Shown here piece after piece: positions 33,901 to 49,127 of a DNA stretch of 64,000 nt. The stretch is taken from the NCBI GenBank assembly GCA_964019415.1, contig OZ025873.1, forward strand, positions 2,668,982 through 2,732,981, given 5' to 3'. Each line of letters begins with the position of its first letter. The first letter of the stretch is position 1. The notes beneath the pieces are model-generated. The model was not told the origin of the DNA and ran no database searches. It worked only from the letters and a program-made list of their open reading frames with translations. The DNA is from Ianthella basta (taxonomy: Eukaryota > Porifera > Demospongiae > Verongiida > Ianthellidae). The translations under genes were made by a program, and so were the position numbers.

Positions 33901-36900
33901 CAAGGAGGAATATACTTAAGGGAGCAAGAAGGCTTCTGTACCCTTCAAAACAGCCCGGCGAGAACACTGCAGTGAGCAGTGTTTTGTCAGCTTAAAAGCT
34001 GAACTGAATATTCACCACAGATGGTGAGTCTTGTTTTTGTTCAAACAGCACTAATCATTACAACTTAGCTCCAATCTACAAAGTTATAACATTTACCAAG
34101 TGAGGCCTTGATTTGGTTACCTGAAATAAATTTGGACTCATCCACCAAACCATGTTTCTTCAGAATGTATTTAGCAGCCGACTTGCCACTCAAAACTCTG
34201 ATCACATCATCAAGGCCATGTAGCATCTTGCACTCTTCACTAGTGACCAGGTTAGCTCGCTGTAGCTCAGCAAGGACTGAGGGTGGGTAGGAGAGAAAGG
34301 ACAAAGAAAATATGAACAAGATATAAGCAAAACACACACCACTACCACACAGTGCAAGTTGCAATATGTGCATGCAGTATATGCGCCAGTGCTACTAGGA
34401 AGAAGACCACCAGCACAAGTTGCACCACAGGTGCAAGCAGAGTGTTATGCACTATGTACATGTAACACATGCAACCACACAAACCTCAGGAATGAGGAGT
34501 GCTCGCAATAGATGTGAAATATCAGCAACTCCAAGGTAAACAAGCAAGAATTGAGAACAAACACAAAGGGAAGAGATGCCACACCAATGTTACAAGATTG
34601 TCACAGTAAATTGACTCAGATCAGAGACTCCTATGTCAAATGCACAACAATCATGAATGTCTCGTAATGTCTGTTGTAAAGGAGTCTCCACTGCACAACA
34701 TACATACTGTACACAGTGTACACAGTGTAGATAGTGTACATAATGTACACAGGCCAACAGATGGAAAGGCAATTCAGTTTACCTGCAAGGAATCTGGACT
34801 CTTCCTCAAATCCCTGAAATCTGCTCAGAACATCAGCAGTTTGGGACAGGACTTGAGGAGACTTGCCACACTGAATGCTAACTAGATCACAGTGGTCATT
34901 CAGCCTCTCCCTTTCATCACTAGTGATCATGTCAGCTTGTCCTAGCTCAGCAAGAACTGGAAGAGGAGAAAGGAGAGAAAGAGAAGTACAACTTAGATGG
35001 ATCAGAATGTGTAACCCACACCCCCTTTCACGCAGTACCGAGATCTGGATTAATCCGGGTTTGGCATTCACACAGGCACGTCAACCTGGATCAAACCAGG
35101 GATACAGATCTGGGTGTACAGCAGATCGTGATCTGTTTTCAAAGTCCTGTATTACAATACCGGTATCACTAGCCCCGTTTCCAGGCCGTCTTAATTGGTG
35201 TGGGGGCCCACGCACTAATTAACGCAGACGGCCTGGGAACGAGGCTACTGTGTCATGGTGAGGCACAAGGAAATGGCTGGGACAGGAAAAACGTGACAAC
35301 AATCCAATCGTGCTTAATCGCATATGATGTGATCGCCTGGTCCTGGAACATTGTAAAATTAGGCAAAGTGCCACTGGTAGCCTCAGATGACTGTGTCATA
35401 CATAGCTACCTAGTATCAAATTTACTTGGTGGGTTGAGATGAGAGGTTCTACCAACCACGTACGTACCTATCGCACATTAATTTAAGTTGATAGAAATTG
35501 CTATTATTGAGATACAACTTTGGTTAGCAGGTAGCATAGTAGCACATCGGTATGGATAGATGGCTTCTTTATCCAGGGAGGTCTCCACGTTAGCACCCAC
35601 ATTTGTGGTCACAGGTTGGAGTTAATTTCAACAAATTACTTGTTGTGGCTTGCAGCACCTATTTGACGTCCAGGGCTTTGACAGTATACTGTAGGCAGCG
35701 TCCACAGACAGAGTGCGCATGAGCATTATCATAATGGTTCAAGCAGATGTGTCACAGCCCTTCACGCAGGAGAACTCAACTGCCACTAAGGACGTAGCAA
35801 TTTGCTATCCAATCAGCTGGCATCAATACACACTAATCTGCTGACCTGTCAGTATCTCTGGATTAAGAGCATTAGGTACTTGGGTGCTTCACACCCACAA
35901 AATTCACAGACTATATCCAGGATATGCCACTTAGTTGACATTCTATTGTAGCTATTACTAGAGCATGATAAAACGGGCCACTACCAGAGGCTTTAAGTCG
36001 ATTTACCGTAGAGGAGTTGGGACTTTTTCTCCAATCCAAACCTGCTCAGAACATCAGCAGTTCTGGCCATCAATGCAGGAGACTTGACACGCTGAACTCT
36101 AACCACATCACAGACATCATTTAGCATCTCCTCTTCTTTAGCAGCTAGGTGCGCTTGCTGTAGTTCATCAATAAGTACACTGCCTAAGAGAGGGTAAGGT
36201 GAGAGGGCACTCATACACAAGAGGTACAGACCAGGACAAAGTGAACCATTGAAAAGCATAACATATATACGCAAACAGTCAAAGTATTGGTCTGTCTACC
36301 TAAAACGTCTCTGAACTCCTTCTCAAATCCATATCTTTCAAGAACTTCCACAGTTTTGACCAGTATTTCTGGAGTTTTGCTTCTCTGAATTCTAACCACA
36401 TCTGCAAAGCCATGAATGTCTTTCATCTCTTCACTAGTGAACAGGTTAGTTTGTTGCAGGTCAGGGAACACTGCATGGACTGAGAGTGGAAAGTAGGGAT
36501 AGGCAACACACATTATACATACTACCATACACAAGTTTCAGGGAAGACTTGATTGAGCAAATCATGCAACAGAAGGGTACACGTTCAAGACGTTTTGACC
36601 TTGAGGGTCTTTGTCAGCTAAATGACTTTGTCAGTCATTCAGCTGATGAAGACCGTAAAGGTTGGAACAGACCCTTCTGTTATGTGATTTGCTCAATCAA
36701 GCCTTCCTGTTCATCCATGGATGATGCAACAATGAGCCTCTACAGCATCATAGGATACAGCACAAAAACATTAAGAGTGAGTGGCTCGGGGAGGAAAATA
36801 GTCTCGCCCCCAGCCCACTTCCTGTTGCCATTTCATTGGCCTAAAAGATGGTCTGGTGACTCTTTGGTCGACTTCTTGGGTGAATCGGAAGTCGATTCCA

Positions 36901-38705
36901 GCAGGAATTACTGCTGGCCAATCGGATTGCAGAATAGCCTAATTGTTGCATACCTACGACTGCCAGAGTCTGCGGTGAAGATGGAAGGAAGTGTCCCTAT
37001 CCCTAGATTGAACACAAGCGTAGCCTCGGCAGTGGTGTTACTTGGAGGCTTTGCACAGCTAGGTTACCAAAGTCCCACAGGAGATTGAGAGGAAGCGATC
37101 TTTGAGTTCTTAAAGGAACACAACATCTTCGTTTCTCTCCAACGGGAGTGGGCAAATTGCTGTGTTACGCCGGTCTGCTGTTAATTTTCGACAACCTTTA
37201 TAAGACTCTGCAACCTTCATCCTTGCAGTGGAAAAAGATAAGTAGGTCTAGAAAGACAGGCCATCATCACTGACCATGTACGTACCAACCCAGACAACCA
37301 GGATACGTACTTATAAAGCGAACAAACCTGGCTGCAGATGGGCTAGCTTGCTAGACTGCTCACTTGATGCAGTTTCAAAAGTGCTCTAACCCAGGGGCTT
37401 TAGAGCTATATATAGCAGACTTCCAGATATTAAACCTAGGCTCCATTGCACAATGCAACATGTGTGAAAGGACAAGAATCTACATCTGTTTACGTACCTG
37501 AAATTATTTCAGACTCCATTTTAAATCCATATTTCTGCAGAACCTTGGCAGTTTTGACCATCACTTCAGGAGACTGGCTTCTCTGTAGTCTAACCACATC
37601 ATTGACATTATTCGGCCTCTCTCCCTCTGCAGTGGTTACATGTAGCTCAGCAACAACTGCTTGGACTGCGAGAAGAGAGGAAGGACAGCAAAGCATCACA
37701 AATCAGCATACAGCACACATAAGACGTCACCACCATGTGGCGTGACCAGAAATACAGAACTGATACAAGGACAGTTTAGTTAGCTGTCACTTGCATGCTA
37801 TGAACAGTTTAATCCGCAACAACAAACAACAGAATCCAGCACATCCGCAACATGACTTCCAAAACATCAAGATTATTCTATGACCATCCCAGAACAAGTA
37901 TTTCGCTTGGTATGAACCACAATTGCTATTTTGCTATATACTCCCTCACACAGTTGTCTTTGGCACATAAATGTTGATTTTGCTTGCTAGGAGACACACT
38001 TGTCAGTGCAGTATGCTCTCGTTCATATACTTCTCTTAAAATTGGCTGTTCTTTGTGTCTACTTGTGATTTCACCACTCCCTGCCTACGGTTGCGCCATC
38101 ATGTCGATTTAGCAGATACTTTAGCTGAAATATGGCGTGCAGTCAAACATGGGGGTTTGTTAGTCAATATCATGACTGACAGACATAGTGAGACACTGTT
38201 CCTTCACACATAGGCATAATGTCGCACCATGCATGCATGCACGTTTGGAAACACTCATCGATTTTGGAGATCCACTTACTCATCGCTGCCAACATCAAGT
38301 GCACCTCCAATTCAGGAAAGACCATGCATGCATGCATATGTGCATCTGGTTTTTACACCACCTATATGAGAGGGCTTGTTTCACTCGGCCCAGTAGCAAA
38401 AGCATGTTTCATTGGTTTCGTAGCTCTGAATAGAGGAGTATTCCCACAGTGCATATTGGAAACTGTGTGAAAGTAGCTACTGGCTCCACTGTACAATGCA
38501 AACTGTTAAGTGGGTGAGGTTATGGGCTGTGTACCTTTAAGGAAATTTGAGTCATCATCGAGTCCGTTCTTCTTCAGAATGTCAGCAGTTCTGGCCATCA
38601 CATTAGGCGATTTTTCACTCTGAATACAAACCACAGCACTAATGTCTCTCAGACGTATGCCTTCTGCACTAGTGATGAGGTCAGCTTCTCGTAGCTCATC
38701 AAGAA
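25322..38705 (-). CDS. Proposed multi-module death-fold ROCO-like gene (eight module exons, death domain, GTPase-COR)
   Basis: From 5' to 3' on the minus strand: module exons 38705-38535, 37656-37498, 36470-36300, 36183-36007, 34956-34783, 34276-34121, 33328-33152, 32268-32098; death-domain exon 31223-30879; and exon 27960-25322 with the stop. All ten internal junctions are phase 1, so any combination keeps the frame. Together about 1447 residues are visible. The start exon is not identified; a candidate lies near 39.0-39.2 kb. No exon is proposed in 27.96-30.88 kb, where interspersed repeats lie. The joining into one gene is inferred from strand, order and phase; the module array could also be a separate gene. 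Confidence 0.55.
27357..27660 (-). repeat. In-frame minisatellite in the ROCO-like exon
   Basis: Roughly 30-bp units on the minus strand encode variations of NGNxATTTV / DGNPATTT / PPTATxDG. The unit is a multiple of three, so length can vary without a frameshift. Confidence 0.7.
28850..29100. repeat. Family of palindromic repeats with CCTGGGTACAAGG ends
   Basis: Several head-to-head copies of GGCCTGGGTACAAGG occur here, one pair forming a tight hairpin at 29058-29096. A related hairpin with GGCCTGGGAACGAGGC lies at 35170-35246. Confidence 0.65.
29878..30130 (+). repeat. Purine-rich minisatellite, unit about 60 bp, four copies
   Basis: Units read GCTGACAGGGAGAGGGAGGC followed by AG/GGA-rich text. 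One frame encodes Arg/Glu repeats (DADREREAERSRRRR) with a single in-frame TAG near 30044 in the third unit. Arg/Glu-rich repeats of this sort occur in transposon-encoded proteins, but no partner domain is visible. Confidence 0.75.
30879..31223 (-). CDS. Death-domain exon
   Basis: 345 nt, phase 1-1, acceptor GCGCAG and donor GGTTAGT. It encodes DDAFLSRRPTMKEVSDLVVP and continues with a death-domain pattern: QWKLLGIQLGVTPDRLQEIE, FKEWLHDAPG, SWEFILNVMEKEGFSAVPKI. An acidic tail DVEDDPEDTDM leads into the GTPase-COR exon. The W-x2-LG-x2-LGV-x6-I pattern is classic for this fold. Confidence 0.75.
32098..32268 (-). CDS. Repeated module exon 8
   Basis: 171 nt, phase 1-1. Frame: VFFELQRAHLITIEECRWLS to FLSG. 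Shows the module pattern (E-L-x2-A-x-LIT-x2-E near the start, a central basic turn, then G-F-x3-E-x2-FL-x-G). Confidence 0.7.
32848..33008. repeat. Perfect palindrome with 65-bp arms and hammerhead-like centre
   Basis: Arms 32848-32912 and 32944-33008 are exact reverse complements. The loop region reads CTGAAGAAGACCAG, then CTGGTCGAAACGTC, resembling the CUGAUGA / stem II / GAAAC order of a hammerhead ribozyme with one core change. Confidence 0.85.
33152..33328 (-). CDS. Repeated module exon 7
   Basis: 177 nt, phase 1-1. Frame starts VISELGRSGLGTSAGCRILL and ends FRVLAG. The most divergent of the eight modules; the LIT-SEE motif is changed to LGTSAG. Confidence 0.65.
34121..34276 (-). CDS. 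Repeated module exon 6
   Basis: 156 nt, phase 1-1. Frame starts VLAELQRANLVTSEECKMLH and ends ESKFISG. Five codons shorter than most because the middle (KSPEVMxRTADVL) is shortened. Confidence 0.7.
34783..34956 (-). CDS. Repeated module exon 5
   Basis: 174 nt, phase 1-1. Frame starts VLAELGQADMITSDERERLN, has KSPQVLSQTADVLSRF in the middle and ends ESRFLAG. Confidence 0.7.
35170..35246. repeat. Hairpin with CCAGGCCGTCTTAATT arms
   Basis: GTTTCCAGGCCGTCTTAATT and an imperfect reverse complement; related by its ends to the palindromes at 28.5-29.1 kb. Confidence 0.65.
36007..36183 (-). CDS. Repeated module exon 4
   Basis: 177 nt, phase 1-1 when the acceptor TCTTAG is used. Frame starts GSVLIDELQQAHLAAKEEEM and has KSPALMARTADVLSRF. 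It lies only about 115 bp from module 3, the tightest spacing in the array. Confidence 0.68.
36300..36470 (-). CDS. Repeated module exon 3
   Basis: 171 nt, phase 1-1. Frame starts VFPDLQQTNLFTSEEMKDIH, has KTPEILVKTVEVLERYGFEK and ends FRDVLG. Confidence 0.7.
36539..36709. repeat. Imperfect palindrome related in design to 32848-33008
   Basis: Arms of about 80 bp pair imperfectly. The centre contains CTGATGAAGACC and, on the other arm, GACCTTGAGGGTC next to GACGTTTTG, again like a hammerhead core with changes. It lies just upstream (minus-strand sense) of module 3. Confidence 0.7.
37498..37656 (-). CDS. Repeated module exon 2
   Basis: 159 nt, phase 1-1. Frame starts VVAELHVTTAEGERPNNVND, has SPEVMVKTAKVLQKYGF and ends ESEIISG. 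It is four codons shorter than the 57-codon form, with the loss at the LIT-SEE stretch. Confidence 0.65.
38535..38705 (-). CDS. Repeated module exon 1 (most 5')
   Basis: 171 nt, phase 1-1. Frame starts VLDELREADLITSAEGIRLR, has KSPNVMARTADILKKNG and ends DSNFLKG. An exon that supplies a start codon and ends in phase 1 must lie upstream; none is certain. Confidence 0.68.
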
Positions 38706-39027
38706 CTGGAGTATAGAAGGAAGAGGGAGGACAATCACATCTTAGCGTACACAAGACAGGGGAACATTACCACACACAAACACCTCAGGAGTGAGGGGTG
38801 CTCATAGATGTGAGCGGCTAGCAAACCAAGGGAGAACAAATAGAATATGAGGAGGGACACACACTACATCACACACAGATAATGAGGAAAAAGAGATGAC
38901 ACAATAGAGCGTATTTTTCCTCCTCCTCTTCCTTCGTGATTAGCTGTGAAGCTGCAGTAGCAGATAATCAGTGAACGATTCCGTGTCCAGACCAACGCAT
39001 TTTGTAGGAACTGCAGGAATGCAAAAG

Positions 39028-39240
39028 CTACTGTGAGGGACCTGGTCCCCCCACGTTGACATGTAGTGGCTGCAAGAGGAGGTCTAAAACGTCACCCCCA
39101 AGTTCTACAGGGACGTTCAAAGCAGCAGTGCTGAGCAGTTCTTCCAGTAGCTGGTCTGCCATGGCCTTGTGAGCCTGCCCATTCCATTCAAAGTAAACGC
39201 CCACACCCACGTTGTGTAAGATGGTTATTGAATTTGGTAT
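39028..39240 (-). CDS. Possible exon of unknown assignment
   Basis: An open stretch on the minus strand reads TILHNVGVGVYFEWNGQAHK, then ADQLLEELLSTAALNVPVEL, to a stop near 39028. The first part is faintly like the end of a filamin repeat and a weak phase-1 donor (CCAGGTCCC) exists, so it could belong to the filamin-like gene or supply a start for the module array. No acceptor is clear, because a palindrome overlaps its upstream edge. Confidence 0.25.
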   Translation of the reverse strand: MPNSITILHNVGVGVYFEWNGQAHKAMADQLLEELLSTAALNVPVELGGDVLDLLLQPLHVNVGGPGPSQ

Positions 39241-39290
39241 CAGTTGAGATGCGATGTATCACATCTCAACTGATACCAAATTCAATAACC
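39223..39290. repeat. Perfect hairpin, 29-bp arms
   Basis: GGTTATTGAATTTGGTATCA and continuing nine bases, then a 10-bp loop and the exact reverse complement. Confidence 0.85.
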
Positions 39291-39603
39291 TATACATACT
39301 TTCTGGAATCCACCCATTGCTAGCCGCAGCTAAAGTAGCTGGCACTAGAGCCACTGAAGGTGAGTGCAGCACATTATGCTTGCCAGGCACCATTCCACCA
39401 TCTCCGCTCACTGTTGAGCTGATGTAGATATGCAGGGTGCATGGATTACATTACAGACTGCTGCGGTACTGACATGCAAACACTGCCACACACCTCGCAC
39501 ACCAAGAGCTCAATGGTCTTACCTTTGTCAATTGGCGCCATCCAGGCTGTCATGCTAAACAGTTTGCCAATCCACCAAGATCCTTTCCTCAAAGTCCGTT
39601 CAC

Positions 39604-43384
<3,781 letters not shown>

Positions 43385-46124
43385 CTTGGTCTTGCTGCCC
43401 GCTAGCTATATACAGGTATAGAAGGATAGTGAACAGAATGAAGCACAAGACAGCTAGGGCTGTAAGCATACCTAGGAGAAGTACACTTCAAGTCAGTTCA
43501 CTATGCAAGTCGCAGTTGACAGCTGCATCAAATGAGCTAAGCAATCTGTTTAATATGTAGCTATGTATGACAAGACTATTCCTGACTCCTTCGCAGCTCT
43601 CAAACAGTACTTACACGTCTGCAGTCCTACCATCATGACACGCCTACATTCTACAGCTTTACTGTACACTAACACTACTCTAGGATCCCATGAACGCCAT
43701 TTACACATATCTGTCGGCCGTGGACATAACCCAAGGAAAAACAGAAGGAGCATGCAAGAAAATCCTCTTCAACAGGTTTCCTACAGAACATGTGGCAGTC
43801 GAAAGACAAGAAGTGGTTTAAAGTGCTGATTTCGTGCATTTTACTGCTATCATACGTTGGTGCCCACATAGATAGTAAAAACCACATGATGGTTTTTGCT
43901 ATCTATGGTGCCCATGATATCTTAGTCAGCTATCTGCATACCTAGGATGTGCCCATCAGACTGACCCAACGGCGTTAAAGTCGCCACAAGAGTCCGCAAT
44001 CCGGGGTACACTCAGTTGCGGAGACGCTCGAGTGGGCCACACGCCTCGCGTCCTCTCCTATCCGCCTAGCACTGTCTGATAGCCAGCTACTCACTACTCA
44101 TACGCACTACGGAAAAGCGTGTAGGGAGCCATTTATAATCCCGCTACAGCTGAACAGTAGAAACATTTGGATGTATACGAGTGCGCACAGAATAGTGACG
44201 GTGTAAGTACATTGAAAAGGATGCTATGAAGGATTCTTCTACCGCTCACCTTCGAGATCTCCTGGGAGGAGTCTACGCGACTAGACAGAAACACTACTGC
44301 CTATGAATTTCATTATAATTCAATGAATGTTATTAAAACGGACATTGCGATTATATACATAAACTGTGCATAACAGATTATGTATATTATTATGCACTAA
44401 GACTTACTATAATGTTGTTATATAGGTTGTGTGTTAATATAAATACTTGCCCTCTGCTGTTTACATGACCCTGATTCCACTGTAATTCCTCACCTTCTCA
44501 GACTACCCTCCTGAAAGGGTGAAGCCCCAGTACTGTCAGTTTGTAAGAGGGCAAGCCATAGTCATTTCTGGTTCATCTGGCAATGGTATTTCACATACAT
44601 CTCAAAATAAGCCAGTCTCTTTGTAGGTCATTGAATGTCAGCAGCAGCAGACACATTTTGCCATTTACTAGTAGCTACATTTACAATTTTCTGCAGCATG
44701 GCACAATATTATAACAGTATATACACATGCACACAATTACTGCACCCAGCACAAGTGTATGTCAGCCACACAACACACAGATGTACATTGACATTTGCAC
44801 ACACAATCGATTTCTTGGTTGATCATAGGGTAGTGGTGGAACAGTGCATGGAAATGGCATACAATGCACTTATCTAGTGCTTCTTGTAACTGCGAGTACT
44901 TACCACAGTTATAGCTACATGAAAGGAACGAAGAGTGGTCAGACTAGCTTCAGGGATGTTTAGCAGCTATAGCTAGCCTACTTGTATGTGGTGTGACCCT
45001 AACACCACAATATGGGAACCTGCAAAGATTCCTGAGGTTTTATCTTTCATGAAATAGTAAGGATTCAATGGCATGTTCTATGGTATCACCCCTGTTGGCA
45101 GGCCCATCCTTTCAACACTCAAACCACAACCTATAGCCTACTAGTCTAGCTTGCTAGACACACTCAGTGAACACCCAACCCACGCCCAGAGGCACATAGA
45201 CAGGACCCTCCAGGGGATGTCCTTCCTTTCCCCACCTCATGCAGGATGCATGCATGGGGTGATCTAGAGCATGCAGCCCAAACTTGTAGCTGGTTTACCT
45301 GTTCCACTCATCACAGACCTATGAGATTGCAGGTATGCTCTTATATATCATATACAAGGCATGGCTACATGATTACATAATTATACTGTAATATCATGCA
45401 ACAGTTGTCTTATATCCTCAATGTACTTGTACACATTCTTTGCATAACTCATGCATACATGGGTGCCTTGGTCAACACTCCATGGATCCATTTCACCAGC
45501 GCATCCTGTACTGTAGCTGCTTGCTCCTCAATAAGGGGATAGCTGAGGGACTCGTAATAATATGCTGTTATTATGGGACCAATCTTCCTATGTATACGCA
45601 GCTTGTTCTATCATCATATATACCATGGAAAACCAACAAGCTACACTGCCAATTATTAACATTAGTCTCATACTCCAGGTTTGAGGAGATGTGCACTGCT
45701 ACTGTACATGTGCCAGAAGTTAGTATTGCAACGTGTGCATGTGTACTATACAAAATGAATGTGTCCTTGAAATCTGCAGAAACGGGTTGGATGAGACTTG
45801 CAACATATTGTCTCAAATATTGCCAGTGATCAAAATGGTGAGCATCATGTCTCAGGAAACCCAGAGTAGTGGTATCCACTATACACAGCCAGCACAGGAA
45901 CAGACACCATTTTATTAGTGTGCAAGGTGCTAAGTCAAATGTGAGATACCCATGAAACACTATGAGCACTCAGTGGCAGAGCTAAATTGGAGGAACAATG
46001 ATCAGTGCCAACAAAGTTGAAACTATTCCATATTGTGTTTCTGTTGTAAGTTAGTTCCTCACCAGTAGCTGCTCTGTGCTGAGTTGTGCAGGTGGCTAAG
46101 CTGCTGTGGTCACTTACATTGTAG
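43385..46124. other. Intergenic stretch without a supported gene
   Basis: A small hairpin (TAGATAGTAAAAACCA and complement) lies at 43870-43910, and the dispersed repeat copy 2 at 44464-44780. The segment 45840-46120 is nearly the same as 58015-58280, so it is a former intron of the Rab unit. Confidence 0.6.
44464..44780. repeat. Dispersed repeat, copy 2
   Basis: Counterpart of 16236-16600 in the same orientation, with the same TTCCTCACCTTCTCA and GGGTGAAGCCCCAG landmarks. Confidence 0.6.
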
Positions 46125-46806
46125 GGATACAGCTGGACATGAGAGATTCAGGGAAGTTATCGCCACCATCTTCAAGGATGCCATGGTGAGCTGGTGGGTC
46201 TGCACACACAGACAGACACACACTCTTACATATTCCAGTGTGCTACCGTCTCCCTTACTCATTTGATGCATGTTATAGGGGTTTGTATTGGTGTATGATG
46301 TCACAAACGAAGTGTCTTTTGGAAATATCTGTCATTAGATCAGTAACATTAAGAGGGTGAGTAGTCTTGCACAATTAGGAGAATTGATCTAGAAATACTC
46401 ATGATCACTGTATATGTCAAACTGAATCCCTGATATCATAAAGTTACCATGGCAACAAGTTATATGCACCACATTCAGCTATGATGCCCTCTGACCCTCC
46501 TGCTCTATTCAACTCATCCACCTCACTGCTCAGCATGGTTCACTAGGTGTGGAGGTGATGATCCTCGGCAACAAGTGTGACCTCGAGGAGTCACGGGTGG
46601 TTACTGAGCAGAAGGGACGGATCCTAGCAGCTGAGTATGGGGCAGAGTTCTTTGAGACAAGTGCAAAGTCTGGTCAGAATGTGGAAGAGGCCATCTTGAC
46701 ATTGGCATTCCACAGATCCTCCCTCCTTGACCACTTCTACAGCTTCAGAGGTAGCTGCCTGAGTGGAAGGCAGGCTCCCTCAACTGGGAATCACTCAGGA
46801 CAATGA
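46125..46806 (+). pseudogene. Rab-like array copy 1, 5'-truncated pseudogene
   Basis: Exon 3 (46125-46185, DTAGHERFREVIATIFKDAM), exon 4 (46279-46356, with an in-frame TAG after NICH) and exon 5 (from 46534, [16 protein letters not shown]) are present. Exons 1 and 2 are not found upstream. Exon 5 runs without a donor straight into text resembling the last exon (HFYSFRG). The G3 glutamine is His. Together these show a dead copy, although exon 5 remains nearly identical to the active copies. Confidence 0.82.
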
Positions 46807-47389
46807 ACATTTGTGCTTGTGTGATGTATGGAATTTAATTTGACCTTGCATGCTGTGTGTGTATGTGTGGTAGCAGATTCATTCATGTTCACATTTAGCA
46901 CACAATCCTATCCACACTGCATGTGGCACAGACAGGAATGTTGTAGCTAGTAGCTGGGACAGTAAGGTGGCACTGTCCAGCTGTGTGGTGTGGTGTGGTG
47001 TTGTGTGGTGGTGCAGGGAAGACTGTAAAGCAAATCTTAATTCTCCCCCAGTGTCTGAGATTTCTGGTGAGTTATCAAATCTTTGTTTCTATCATACAAG
47101 TGTTTGTGTCTTGTGCGCTATAGTGCACAGGCTGTTGTCCCCCAGGGTACAACAAGCACTCATTCCAGACCACACCCGTGTGCGCTTGGCAGTATTGTAA
47201 TTTGTGCGAGGCTGGGAGCAATTAAAGGGTAATAATTATTATGATGAAATGTCCAGTGCTGACCGCCCTTGTGAGGCGCTTACCGAGGCGCTTACTGGGA
47301 CATCTAGGTAGACAAATGGTCTAGGGAGCTAGACTACATTCAGGAAGTAGTGGAGCTAAGGTAGGCGCTAGTCCCAAGAAGCTAAGCCA

Positions 47390-47455
47390 ATCTCTTCAGA
47401 GCCAGAGAATCGACATCTCTGTTAGTAAGCCTTAGCTACTGCATTGAGGAAGAAA
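47390..47455 (+). promoter_or_regulatory. Conserved 5' leader of array copy 2
   Basis: The run ending GTTAGTAAGCCTTAGCTACT then GCATTGAGGAAGAAA before the ATG recurs almost base for base at 53955-54018 before copy 4. The end GAAGAAA/GGAAGAAA before ATGGC is shared by all array copies, so leader and start context were duplicated with the genes. Confidence 0.45.
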
Positions 47456-48152
47456 ATGGCACAACCCTACGACTATCTTTTCAAGCTGGTTTTCATTGGC
47501 GACAGCAGAGTGGGGAAGTCGTGCCTTTTACAGCGGTTTATAGATGACACCTTCAACTCGGGCATTATCTCGTCTCTTGGTAAGGCGGCCAGGTCCCATT
47601 CCACATGTGCTTGTGATGTCAATCGCGAGTGTGTTCAGATGCGCTGCGCATATGCATATCAGGACTTGAGGTCACGAGCCCAGTAGCTCTGGCTTATTTA
47701 ATCTGCCTCTGCTCTGGTGTGTGTGTGTGGGGGGGGGGGGGGGGCGGATGGAGAACTGAAGTACAGCTCTTCCATACGAGATCACGTGAAGTGTGCCAGC
47801 TTAGCTAGCAATTTGTGTAAAGCAAACCCCACAGCACCGATCGTGATCTTGCACACGTTGTGATTTAATACTGTACTGTGAAGGAACCAGTGAAACTAAC
47901 TTGTCCCTGTCCTATGCGTCCATTACTGCATAGGTGTTGATTTCTCAATTCGTACAGTGACGGTTGATGGCAAGAATGTCAAGCTCCAGCTTTGGTCAGT
48001 GTCCATTATTACCTAGAGACACTTTATTACATCTGTCAGTGAAACAGATTGTGCACACGTATTTGTACTACCATTGCCAGAATTGGCTACATGGGCCCCA
48101 TTGGGGGATGAGCCAACAGGAGGCAACAGGATTGGCAATCTTGTTGGCAGTG

Positions 48153-48221
<69 letters not shown>

Positions 48222-49127
48222 GAAAGCTGAACAGTTTCTCCAGTGCTGTTCAAACTCTAACAGCACACCATAACTTAGTGAGTGGTTATGAATTGGAGGA
48301 GCATTGATCACTGTCACCAAAATATTCCATGATCTTGATCTGTAACTGTTATAAGCTAGCTCCTTCCACCAGTAACTGCACTTTGCCATGCTGTGCAGGT
48401 GGCTAAGCTGCCATTGATTACTTTCATTGTAGGGATACAGCTGGACAGGAGAGATTCAGGCAAATTACCTCTGCTTACTACAGGGGAGCCGCAGTGAGCT
48501 GATGGGCGTACACAGACAGACAGACAGACACACAGTAGTGCAAATCCTGGTCTGCTACTATATATCTCATGCTTCCTCATTTGATACATACTAGGGTATT
48601 GTGTTGGTGTATGATATCACAAATGAAGAGTCTTTTAAGAATGTCCATGGTTGGTACAGTGACATTAAGGAGGTAAGTGATTATATACACAACCATGACA
48701 AATTCACCACAATCAACTTTAGATTTGTTGTCCTACAATCCTCCTGCTCTCCTCAACTCATTCCCCTCACTGCTTAGTATGGTCAACAGGATGTGGAGGT
48801 GATGATCCTCGGTAACAAGTGTGACCTCGAGGAGTCACGGGTGGTTACCGAGCAGAAGGGACGGATCCTAGCAGCTGAGTATGAGGCAGGGTTCTTTGAG
48901 ACAAGTGCAAAGTCTGGTCAGAATGTGGAAGAGGCCATCTTGACATTGGCAAGGGCTATCAAAGACAAGATGGACAAGAAAGATGTGAGTAGGAAGGTGG
49001 ATGGAGGGTGTAATCTGGTGCATTTAGTAGAGGACCAGCCACATTATACAGATATTGTGTTACATCTGAACTTCCCTCAACCTTCATCCCTCCCTCCCCC
49101 CGACCATGTCTACAGCTGCAGAGCTAA
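47456..49127 (+). CDS. Rab-like small GTPase, array copy 2
   Basis: Exons 47456-47579, 47934-47994, 48433-48493, 48595-48672, 48778-48984 and 49116-49127; phases 1, 0 (split W), 0, 0, 0 join to a 180-residue protein, [20 protein letters not shown] to DKKDLQS. P-loop [18 protein letters not shown] and SAK are intact; switch I reads IISSLG, so the invariant Thr is Ser. Sequence is nearest to the Rab8/Rab10/Rab1 group. It is shorter than ordinary Rabs (200-220 residues) and has no C-terminal cysteine for geranylgeranyl, so stable membrane anchoring by prenylation is not expected. The leader just before the ATG is almost identical to that of copy 4 at 54.0 kb. Confidence 0.8.
47720..47748. repeat. 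GT run with poly-G in Rab intron 1
   Basis: GTGTGTGTGT followed by about 16 G. Similar GT plus poly-G runs recur in intron 1 of copies at 54960-54986, 57390-57421 and 61283-61305. Confidence 0.85.
48157..48218. repeat. (AC)n microsatellite in Rab intron 2
   Basis: About 30 AC units at a position also occupied by AC runs in copies 3, 4 and 5. Confidence 0.95.

Noticed and set aside
36486..37088. A 200-codon plus-strand frame
   Set aside because: It runs across a palindromic repeat and opposite the module exons, and shows no domain or codon pattern.
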